Under the pieces are notes generated by a model. It worked only from the letters and a program-made list of their open reading frames with translations, ran no database searches and was not told where the DNA came from. A DNA stretch of 64,000 nt from NCBI GenBank assembly GCA_039545355.1, contig BCJJ01000016.1, forward strand, positions 981,544 to 1,045,543, given 5' to 3'. Numbering within the stretch: position 1 is the first letter of the stretch; the number at the start of each line of letters is the position of its first letter. The position numbers and the translations under genes are program-made. The stretch comes from Trichosporon coremiiforme (taxonomy: Eukaryota > Basidiomycota > Tremellomycetes > Trichosporonales > Trichosporonaceae). Below are positions 29,960 to 39,240 of the stretch, piece after piece.

Positions 29960-31736
29960 TTATAGCTTTGACTGGCTGCTGCAGCACGCCGTCTTGCGGC
30001 AGTAGCATGAAGATTCGATCGGGACGTCGGCAACGGCAAGCGCAAGTGTGAGCTCGGGCTTGAGCATGTCGGCCTCGGCCTGTCGTCCGAGCCTAGTGAG
30101 ACACTCGTGGTATCCATGAAGCGCCCAGACATTGTTCGGATGCCTCGTAGCGCGCGGCAGAGTAGTGAGGAACCCGAGGTCTTCGGCATACGCACGCGCA
30201 GCCTCCTCGACATGGCCTTGCTCAAGCTGGAGCGCGGCATAAGCATGCCTCGGCGGCTGCATGAATCCCCACGGCTCGGCGTACACGAGATTGTCGCAGC
30301 GGTGGATACTGAGCCGCAGCAGCTCAAAGGCCTCCTCGTACCGCTGGGCGCGGTACGCCATCTCGCCCGCGAGCATGGCGTCGGCGACGTCGAAAATGTC
30401 GCTCCACGTATTGGGGATGGCCTGGCGGGAGGGCTTGACGCGCGCCCGGGCGGCGCGGAACTCTTGCTGCTCCTTCTCGGCCTCCGCGTGGCGGTCCGTG
30501 AGGGCATAAGCGAGCGCACGCCCGTAGTGGAGGAACGCGGTCGTGACGCAGTAAAACTCCCGGTCCTCGGGGAAGGGGAGGGCGAGAATGTCGTCCCATT
30601 TGCCGAAACGCACCAGCACGTGCACGCGGAAGGTGCAGAAGCCCTCCATCCAGTCAATCATGGGCGGGGACTCGATGCGGAGGAATTCGTCCGTCAGCCA
30701 AGCTTCCATGCGGTCCAGCGTCTTCAGCGCGACATTCAGCTGCCCATTGAACATGGCCGCGTAGATGGGGAACGTGTAGTCGTGCAGGATGTAGAACATG
30801 TAGAAACTGTCCGCGCCCGCGTGAGCCATGTACTTCTCGTCAGCAGTCAACGCCTCAAAGTTGCTCGCGATCATGGCGCGGTAGTCGCCCACGACGGCGT
30901 AGATGTGCCCCGACATGTGCGTCAGGTGCCCGCTGTCGGGGACGAGACCGCGGAGCGCGTCGGCCGGCACGAGCGCGAGCTCCGGCGTCGGCGACAGCTC
31001 CATCAGGTGGATGTAGAAGTGCAGGATACCCGGGTGACGCAGCGCCTCGGGGCGCTTCAGAGCCGCGTCCAACGCCTCCTTCACGCGCAGTGTCTGCGAT
31101 ACCTCGCGCGGCTCGCCTGAAATGTCAGTTTGGACTGAAAATCGTGTACAACTTACCAGTCTGCAGGTCCCACAGGTCCCACGCAGCCAGTCCCATCAGA
31201 CTGTCGGCAAACACGGTCGTGACATCGAGATCGTCCCTGTGTCCCTCGTAGACCTCGCCCATGCGGTCCGCAAAAGCCTGGTTCCACCTCGCAAACTCCT
31301 TCTCCCCGCCCTCCTCTGCGCGACTTGAGGGGAAGCGCGCCGCAATGGCCTCGCACAATTTCTTCTCCAAGGGATCCTTTGCGAGCTCGACCGCGCGCTT
31401 CGAGGCGGCATGGCATAGCGCCAGCGTCGCCCTCAGCTCGGCCTTGTCGAACAGCTCCCAGGGCTTGTTATAGTTCGGCCCCGAGGCGTAGGCCACGCCC
31501 CAGTACCCCATCGCAAAGTCGGGGTCATGGTGCAGCGCATACCGGTAGCACCGCACCGCCTCGTCGTGGTGGAAGCCGTAGGTCCAGTTCAGCGCGCGCT
31601 GAAACCAGCGCGCCGCCTCGGGCGAGCTCGTCTGCACCTTCCACTCGTACGTGCCCAGGTCATAGGGGTACTCGGCGGGGGGAGGGAGGGAGATAACCGC
31701 CGGCACGGCCGGGGCGTCGGTCGTCGAGGCCGTCAT
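29960..31736 (-). CDS. Tetratricopeptide-repeat (TPR) protein
   Basis: Exons 31157-31736 and 29960-31116, with a 40-nt intron, give 578 residues. TPR-type helices are recognisable: ARWFQRALNWTYGFHHDEAV then RCYRYALHHDPDFAMGYWGV, and in the second half AYAALQLEQGHVEEAARAYA. The central signature SGHLTHMSGHIYAVVGDYRA is characteristic of a TPR family found widely in bacteria and in fungi. No signal peptide or membrane segment, so probably cytosolic. The C-terminus ends in a Cys/Ser-rich tail (SSCYCRKTACCSS). Function unknown. The gene is convergent with the HEAT-like gene; the stops are 57 bases apart. Confidence 0.8.
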
Positions 31737-32266
31737 CGTGATATGTGTGAGAGGAAAGTGACAACGAGGCGAAAGCAAGAAGGTTCGTTGGTTCGTTCCG
31801 AATCTCAATGGCGGGGAGGTGGTGCCCCGGACCTTGGCGAGCGGGCGTGGGAGAGCTCGGAGCTGACCGACGCCCACCGCGTCTTCTGACGGGATTGTTG
31901 CGCCACTCGTCGTGCTTTGCGCAGGCACCGGGAAACTTGCACCAAGCGTTGCATTCATGCTCTGAGGGTCACATGCAGTTATGAGGGGCCAAAAACTGCT
32001 GAGGGCTCGTCTTGGAGTATCCGCTCTGCTGGAATTGATCTGCCGTTCACGTGTCACTGTTGCCGCATCTCTCAGGGCTGATCATTCTTATCAGTGCCTC
32101 GGGCTTTTGCGAGCCTCCACGGTTGTTGCCTACACGGTTGCTGGAGGACCTTCACGTGTAGGTTGTCCGTAATTGTGCATTACAAGTAGTGGTGCTGTAC
32201 AGCGCCGCCTCAACTGTGGTTGGCGACAGAAGATAGCCCAACCGTGGTCGCTCATTATGATGGCAA

Positions 32267-32340
32267 CCGTGGGAAACATCGAAACTGCAAGAGGCGTTCT
32301 TCGACCCCGAGCCTCCCAGAACGAAGCCGATGCACATTCT
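32267..32340 (+). repeat. Diverged repeat unit, copy 1
   Basis: Starts CCGTGGGAAACATCGAAACT, continues GCAAGAGGCG and ends CCCAGAACGAAGCCGATGCA. Closest to copy 2. Confidence 0.7.
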
Positions 32341-32408
32341 AGTACTACCTGCAGATTCCTTACCCACTAGCTCAGTGGGATATACTACAGCCTGCATTGA
32401 AGGCCGAT

Positions 32409-32500
32409 CGTGGGAAACATTGAAACTGCAAGAGCCGCCCTCCGAGCCGTTTGTCACATCGGAAATCCCACGGCTCCCAGAACGAAGCCGATGCACATCC
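32409..32500 (+). repeat. Diverged repeat unit, copy 2
   Basis: Same start (CGTGGGAAACATTGAAACTG) and same end (CCCAGAACGAAGCCGATGCA) as copy 1, with an extra 18 or so bases in the middle. Confidence 0.7.
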
Positions 32501-32753
32501 TTGCCCGGTCCAACCGTACGGTGGTCAACCACTAGAACTGTAGCGACGTCTCTTGCTGTACCAAGCAAGCAGCGTAGGATGACAGTGACTGTCGTTGATG
32601 CGGACATCAACACAGTCCCCCTGTCAATGCCACGTCCGTTACCTCGGGCAGCGGAGGTCCTCGATCCCTGCATGCTCTGAGTTGCAGTTCAAAACACGTA
32701 TACTGACAGAAACATGAGGTGAGAGGGACGCATCGAGCTGCGGTGGAGTTCAA

Positions 32754-32850
32754 CCGTGGGAAGCCTTGAAACTGCAAGAGGCGTCCTCCAAAGGCTGATA
32801 GTAACCCATGAAATCCCACTGCACCTGGAACAAAACCTATACACATTCGC
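32754..32850 (+). repeat. Diverged repeat unit, copy 3
   Basis: Starts CCGTGGGAAGCCTTGAAACT. The end is more diverged (TGGAACAAAACCTATACACA) but collinear with copies 1 and 2. Confidence 0.6.
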
Positions 32851-33278
32851 ACTGAGTCGGACTGCCGGCTAGCCAAATCCAGACGTTTCAACCATTGCCC
32901 AGTCAGCGCAGTGTGTGGAACGATGGACAACTCCCCGTCGTGCATTCCTCCAACCCCAAGCGGTGAAAGTGCCGCATCCTTTTTAAGAATCATGGTCCGG
33001 TACAGCATGTAAATAAAACTCATATGCCTAACAGTGCAGGTCCATCTGACTCTCACCCTGGAGGCTGCACGAACATGTCCCGGTGAATACGAGACGCTTC
33101 CTCCCGCCCCGCCACCAACCGAGCATCGTTGTTGCTCTCCGTCGAGCTCTGTGCTTGCTGCACCCGGGATTCTTGGCCCCCTGCATGTTTGCGCTGCACG
33201 CGCTGCAGGGTACAGAGCGACGAAGTCTGGAGTTCGAGAGTGAGATTGGACGCACCGACGCATATGGTGGAGGTCGGC

Positions 33279-33360
33279 CCGTGGGAAAGCTTGACACTAG
33301 ACCAGCTTCCCTCCGACATCGATAGTCCTTGCGGCGCCCAGAACGAATTCGATACACATG
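33279..33360 (+). repeat. Diverged repeat unit, copy 4
   Basis: Starts CCGTGGGAAAGCTTGACACT and ends GCCCAGAACGAATTCGATAC. The most distant copy. Read on the plus strand it sits in an open frame (PWESLTLDQLPSD). Confidence 0.55.
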
Positions 33361-34431
33361 CTGCCCTACCCCACGTTCCAACGAGCGCTCCTTTCCAACT
33401 GCGTGAAGCACGCCCTCCTCATGCTCCTCAGACTGCCAAGCACCCCCATGTATCCAGTGTCCAAAAGCCGCTCCCCGCTTGCCACAACAATGCATAGCCA
33501 GCGCGTGCATCGCACGTGCAGACCACGACCTCCTCAGGGTCCAACACACCGAAGGTGTCCGAATTGTTATCAGGATTGGACATGCCACATACGTTCCGAA
33601 TATGATCCAGCGGCCGGGTCCGCGGAGCAGAGTGATCCCCGTGCACAGTGGCAACGCGTGTGCTCTCGGCTCGGCGTCTGCTCGAACATGTGAACGTTCG
33701 GCGTCTGTGGCTCGGTGACTGCTATCGGCGTCTGAGGGACTGCGTGCAGTGCAGGGTAGATTGTTACACTCTGCTAAGGTCTAGGTTCGGCATTTGCCTG
33801 CTGTTGTGTCTTGGCACATGTGTGTCCATGCGAGTGGGGATGCGGAAGTGACTTTGCGGTGGAAGATTGAGGAAGGGAGGCAGGTGACTGCCGCCTTCGG
33901 CGATTGACTTCGGCGCGAGATTGTTGTTGGGGCGAGCTTGCATCGTCGCTCCATTTGCCGATTCGGACTGTATTCCGATGACACCTGCCATCACTGGCGG
34001 ACCAGTTTAGCTCCAACAATTGTGGTCGGGCCGTTAGACTCTCAGACCTCAACGAGCGGGGATGCCCTGCCAATCGCTCGCCAAGTTGCTTAGACCATCG
34101 TGCCCTATGCCGAGCCGCTCCGGAGCAGAGGAAGGAACACGAGCGCTACGGCAGTAGCGGGGCATACACTAAAATCATGTGAACGCTGTCGCGGCGTTTG
34201 CTGAATGATACATGATTGCATATGCGCAGGGGCTACGGCGACTGACTGGGTGAGCAGTACAGGATGAAATTACAGCGGAGGAAATGATATGAAAATGGTC
34301 TATAGTGTATTACGTAAATGCGATTTTGGGTGGTGGAGGTGGGGTGGTGATTGTGGCGGACGCTGGGATTTGGGTGGATTTGACCTCCCGACGAGTTTCC
34401 GACTCAATTTCTCAATTTCGACGCGTTCTTC

Positions 34432-36333
34432 TCACGGATGACGCTGGAAATAGAGCGCGAAGTAGAGGAACACTCGATAGAGCACTATAATGCCGACTAA
34501 GATGCCCGCGTAGCCGCCGACGCTGATACCGCCAAACTGAAGGTAGTCGATAACGTCTTGGCCAGACACGCGGCACTTGCCGTAGAGCTCGAGCGACGTG
34601 GCGCTGGCGGGGTAGACGCAGTTGCAGTCCCCACTGGGGATAAAAGCAGAGTTGCACTTGAACACTTCGCCGACCAAGTCGTTCTTCACCAGAATGTCGA
34701 ACGCGAACGTCTGGAAGTCCATGAAGTGGAAGGAATAATACCAAAAGCGGGGGAGCGAGCGGGCCTTGATGAAGTAGCCCTGGACGCACATCCAGAAGCC
34801 GTTCATGAACGCAGTGAGAGCGAGAGCAGCGATAAAGATCGGCACAAGAGCGGCGATAACCTGCGCCTGCGCCTCAGCGCAGAGAACAGCCAGGAAGAGG
34901 AAGGCAACGAAGCGCCAGAACGCGTTGGCGCCGGGGTGCAGTCCGATAGCCCAATAGATGATGACCGAGAAGGCAAAGGCGCAGATGAACATGAACGGAA
35001 GCATGACGATAGTGTTGGACAGGACGAAGGGGAGAGGACCGTAGAGACCATTCTTGCGCTCGCGGAGGAAGACGGAACGCTCCTCGAGGAAGGACGGGAT
35101 TCCGGCAACGGACATGAAACCGAGGAAGGCGACGGAGAAGAAGTGGACGGAAAGACGGTCATTGATGATCGAGTCCGAGTCACCGAGGCGAATCCAGATG
35201 GTGGCGAGGAGAAGGGCCATGCCGAGATACATGCCGAAACGAACACCATAGGCGAGGAGGTTGCGGGAGTAGTTGAGGAGCGTGCGCTCAGAGAGGATGA
35301 GGGTGGCGTTGACGTTGGCGCTCCACGGGCGTTTCCTCAAGGCGACGGGTGCGCCAAAGCTCTTCGGTTCCGGGAGGGGCTCCTCGACGTGAGCGGCGAG
35401 CAGACGCTCGAGCGCCGTCGCCTTCTCCTCATGCATGAAGTCGGTGCCGACGAGGTCGAGCAGGTGGTTTGCCGGGTTCATGTACTCGGGGATCGGGAAG
35501 CCGATGGCGTTGCAGCGCTCGTTGGCCTGCTGGAGCGTGCCGAGGAAGGCGGTGCGGCCCTGGGCGAGAATCATCATCTTGTCGAAGAGAGACAGGGCCT
35601 CGATCGAGGGCGCGTGGATTGTGGCGATGACAATGATGCCCTCGGCCTCGGCGATACGCTTGATAGACGCCATGACCTCGCGGGCCGAGGTCGAGTCGAG
35701 ACCAGAGGTCGGCTCGTCGAGGAAGAGGATGCGGGGGAAGGTGACCAGACCAGTGCCGACCGTGACTCGTCGTCGCTGGCCACCAGAGATACCGCGCTGG
35801 ATAGGGGTACCGATCTTGAGGTCGGCGCAAGACTGGAGACCGAGATCGGTAATGATCTGGTCAACACGGGTCCTGATCTCGCCCTTCGTCATACCGCTCT
35901 GGGTCAGGCGGGCGGCGTAGGTGATTGTCTCGCGCACGGTGAGGACACCGAGGTGCTGGTCGTCCTGCTCGACGTAGGACGAGACCTGGGCCATGGTCAA
36001 TGCCGACAGCGGCTGGTTGTTCAGGGTGATGGAGCCGCCGTCCATGTGCTTCTTGCGGAAGGACATGACATCGAGCAGCGTCGACTTTCCGGCGCCAGAG
36101 GGACCAAGGATGGCGAGCATCTGGATGAAAGTTAGCCGTTGGTGGGACTTGAGTCCACTCACCTGACCCTGCTTGACGGTGACCGAGACGTTGTCAACAA
36201 GGCGCTTTGTTCCGTGCTTGTTCTTGACTTCGTAAGAGAGGTTGGAGAAGGTGATGGACGATCCGCCCTCGGTGAGGGACGGGGAAGGCATGCCGCTGAG
36301 CTGGACAAACTGCCCAGACTGTTCGTTGCTCAT
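34432..36333 (-). CDS. ABCG-family half-size ABC transporter
   Basis: Exons on either side of a 42-nt in-frame intron (36121-36162) give 619 residues in the NBD-then-TMD order of the ABCG/White subfamily. Walker A is LGPSGAGKST, the signature is ISGGQRRRVTVG, and Walker B is ILFLDEPTSGLDS followed by the switch His in TIHAPS. The TMD has about six hydrophobic segments, starting near residue 340 after LNYSRNLLAYGVRFGMYLGM. A Cys-bearing extracellular loop (KCNSAFIPSGDCNCVYPAS) lies before the last helix. Half-transporters work as dimers, exporting lipids, sterols or xenobiotics; the substrate is not predictable. Start chosen at MSNEQSGQ behind a TATA box; the open frame upstream is not coding-like. 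Confidence 0.92.
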   Translation of the reverse strand: MSNEQSGQFVQLSGMPSPSLTEGGSSITFSNLSYEVKNKHGTKRLVDNVSVTVKQGQVSGLKSHQRLTFIQMLAILGPSGAGKSTLLDVMSFRKKHMDGGSITLNNQPLSALTMAQVSSYVEQDDQHLGVLTVRETITYAARLTQSGMTKGEIRTRVDQIITDLGLQSCADLKIGTPIQRGISGGQRRRVTVGTGLVTFPRILFLDEPTSGLDSTSAREVMASIKRIAEAEGIIVIATIHAPSIEALSLFDKMMILAQGRTAFLGTLQQANERCNAIGFPIPEYMNPANHLLDLVGTDFMHEEKATALERLLAAHVEEPLPEPKSFGAPVALRKRPWSANVNATLILSERTLLNYSRNLLAYGVRFGMYLGMALLLATIWIRLGDSDSIINDRLSVHFFSVAFLGFMSVAGIPSFLEERSVFLRERKNGLYGPLPFVLSNTIVMLPFMFICAFAFSVIIYWAIGLHPGANAFWRFVAFLFLAVLCAEAQAQVIAALVPIFIAALALTAFMNGFWMCVQGYFIKARSLPRFWYYSFHFMDFQTFAFDILVKNDLVGEVFKCNSAFIPSGDCNCVYPASATSLELYGKCRVSGQDVIDYLQFGGISVGGYAGILVGIIVLYRVFLYFALYFQRHP

Positions 36334-36399
36334 GGTGGTGTTGTCGTGAGTGGGCGGGGAAGGGTGATGGGGGCGGCAAGAAGTAAGTCGTCCATGCTC

Positions 36400-36405
36400 T
36401 TTATA
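36400..36405 (-). promoter_or_regulatory. Putative TATA box of the ABCG gene
   Basis: TATAAA on the minus strand, 67 bases upstream of the ATG at 36333. Confidence 0.4.
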
Positions 36406-39240
36406 GGTCTGGGTCAGGCAAAAGGTTGCGAAGGTTGTGGGCAGGCTCAAACAGGCGCAGATTCTGCGGCGAGAGTGAGGAAGGGTAAGTGGGAGAATCG
36501 GTATGTGAGGGCGGTGTCTGAAGATCACGGTGTCTGACCGCCGGCCCAGGGACGGGGTTTGCTGCGTTTGCAGAGATCGGATCGACCGCCCGTCTGGATC
36601 TCCACTGCTATCTTTCTGGCCCAATTGGGCCGGGCACGGGGCGCGTGGGGACGCACCGGCCAGCGGGGTCTGAGCCCAAGAACGGCTGACGCCGGGCACG
36701 GCACAACGAGAGGGATACCGTTACCTTGCTGTGGAGGATATAGAGTTGGTGTGCATGTCGAAACAAAGCTTTGCCCAGGGTCCACAGGGCCCTTTCGGTC
36801 CAAGGCACCACTCATTGTTCTCGTCCTCGGTCCGTGTTCCTTGCAGACAATGACGAGGTTGCCACGTGGCAGGCAACGGCGACTGGATTAGGCGCCATTA
36901 GCTCGTCCTAATTCACCGATTATCTTGGCCATGTCGGCCTTTGAGATCCTATAGCAAGCCGGCGTCTGCTGAGCGACTGGCGCATTCCGAACCAACAACC
37001 ATGCATTCCGAACCGACCACCACTGCGCACTAGGCAGCACTCGCCGGTCCTCCGACTTGTGCTCCACGCTTGATAAGCATCTTAGTCAGAAACACTCCCC
37101 GCTGCAACGTTCAAACACCATCAACAGGGCAACCACGACGAGCGCGGACTAGAACCATCCGTCACAGAGTGTGCGTGCAGCGGCCGTGGGCAGCTTGTCA
37201 GGCTCTGTGCTGGCAGTTGCTGAGCATAGGAGGGAGTATGTTGTCAGGCCCCCCAGTCCTGCATCCTGGTGCCTCTCGTACGTGCCTCGTACCTGTGCCT
37301 CGCCCTCCGCGGTCAGCCTGGGCAGAGAATGTCCGGTCTGGTCTGGCTCCCAGTTTCGACGACTGCAACCCTGCCTAGCCTACGCATAGTGGGGTGCATA
37401 GGTGTCCCAGTCAGCGCACAATGGGGCTCTACGAGACGCTCTAAGGCGGAGGCGCGGGCATGTTCACGGCACCGACTGCTTCTGGCAACTGCTGCTGTCC
37501 AGGCCGCCTTTTCACTTCAAGCGTTTCGTCATTTCGTTCTCGGGGCATTGGCAAGCTCTGAACCGGACCTGGCGGGTCTGCCGGGTCGCCGGGGCGCGCA
37601 GGCGGCGCGGAGCAAGCACAGCTTACGCGGGATCGAGCGGCGGCACTCTGGAAGCGGTGACAGCTGGACACGGTGCGAAACCTTGTTCCCTCCTGTTCTC
37701 ATTCAAGCATGCACCGCTGCCAAGAGGACGTTTTCGGGTCATTCCCGCCGTCGCATCTCTGCGTGTTGGGCTGCAACCGGCGTCTGCAGCACGGGCATGC
37801 GGGCGCGCACTGCCATGCCGCCAGACGACGGCACCGACTCCGCGAAGGGAGTGAAGATCTTGGAAGCCGTCAACACAGAGGCACCATGAATGGGCCGGAT
37901 TCCCAAACACTGCTCCTGTGTCGGTGAATCGTGACTGGTCCATGTCGGCGTTTGGGAGACGGTGTACGGGCCATGCCCGCTACCCCTGCTGTCAGCGCTG
38001 CCTGGGATGAGACTCCCTGCAGGCCGTATCGGTGAGCAGCCTGCGCAGTGTCCTGTGTGCGTGAGAGTCCTCTGGCTGCGACTACAATAGAACGATGCTG
38101 GGCATGCACTACCGACTGACCCAAGGTGCACGACGCTGCGACGAAGCTGTAATATTATGTGACTATTCAGGTCGATGGATGAATTGCAAGGACATCAGCT
38201 GCGCTTGTGCAACGCCGCGGCGTGGAGGGTGTCGAGGCCCCGGACCGAGCCAGCGAAAATAAACGATGTACGAAACCCACAACACGAAACGTACGGCAAC
38301 TCTTCGTATGCGCCCTGAGATGAGGATATCAAGACACCCGACGAGCCTATCGGCCACCCCACCCGGCCCACCCACTGCTTGCCTGCGCTTGCATGCACCG
38401 AGTGGGCCAGGTCACACGTCCAGGGTGCCAAAAGGCTGCGTTACAAGTGTGCCGTACGTTGCATTCGTACTGTGCCCCCCGCAAGCACTGCACGGTTCAC
38501 ACAAGCCTCGCAAGGACCTCTGACCCAGCCATGGTGGATCGTGCGACCGAGTGCTAGGAAGGACCGCCCACTCCGGCATGGTTAAGGTTGTGCACGTCGG
38601 GGCTCAAATGAGCAATTCAAGTTATGCTTGCACCTGGGTTGCGCCTGGGTCTCACCCGATATCTACTGGGTCGGGCTCGTGTCGCACTCCTGTTCCTTGC
38701 AATGTCGCTGTAATGTACCACACGTCGCACGCCGGAAAGCTTTACCGACGGCTGGGTTGGCGCTCATCTGTAACCCCGATTGCTGGTTATTGGGCCCATT
38801 GTGCGCACAGTGCTATCTCAGAGCTGGTTAGGGTATCGAGCAAGTCGAGTGTCGAAAGTTGAGGGCGAGTGTACATTGCTTTGCATGGGTACACACTCTA
38901 CTTGAGTGGGTTTAGTGGGCTGGCTGGAGGGATGGGAAAGGGGGTGGGAGCGCCAAAGCGTCCCGTCTAGTTCTATGGTAAAACGAGCGGCGAGTCAAGC
39001 TAGGCATCACGATCTACATGTGTCTGCTATAACGGGATATAGTCCATAATATAATATAGGTGTGGAGTTGAAGCGGAAAACTGAACAACTTGGTTGTGTT
39101 GGGGGTTGGGTTTGCTTGTTCGCTTGCAAAGAGGTTGAAGCAGCGGGGTGCGGAGGTCCTGCGGTAGTCTAAGAGGTGAAGAAAGGGGGGCAGGGGCGCA
39201 CGTCGCGCTGGGATTCGAATCAAGTGTCGAAGGACAGCGC
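36406..39240. other. Long gene-free stretch (2.8 kb)
   Basis: Frames up to 206 codons are present, but all are compositionally atypical and overlap on both strands. No tRNA, repeat array or domain recognised. Contains the ABCG promoter side and the 3' flank of the GMC gene. Confidence 0.45.

Larger units (their letters stand above)
31737..34431. other. Gene-poor stretch containing a diverged repeat family
   Basis: 2.7 kb with no gene I can support. Overlapping frames of 100-220 codons occur on both strands, but none has a domain, a clean start or consistent codon use. Four related segments are listed separately. The rest may be decayed coding or mobile sequence. Confidence 0.45.

Noticed and set aside
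32152..33654. Possible further SUMO-like copies in the repeat region
   Set aside because: Searched for FDG-R-L and MEDGD-ID patterns on both strands; none found, so the repeats are reported as unexplained rather than as family members.
34558..36135. 525-codon plus-strand frame opposite the ABCG transporter
   Set aside because: Antisense shadow of a strongly biased gene; Glu/Asp/Arg-rich composition, no motif.
37269..37889. 206-codon plus-strand frame in the 36.4-39.2 kb gap
   Set aside because: No domain, no preferred codon use, and an opposing frame of similar length; judged chance.
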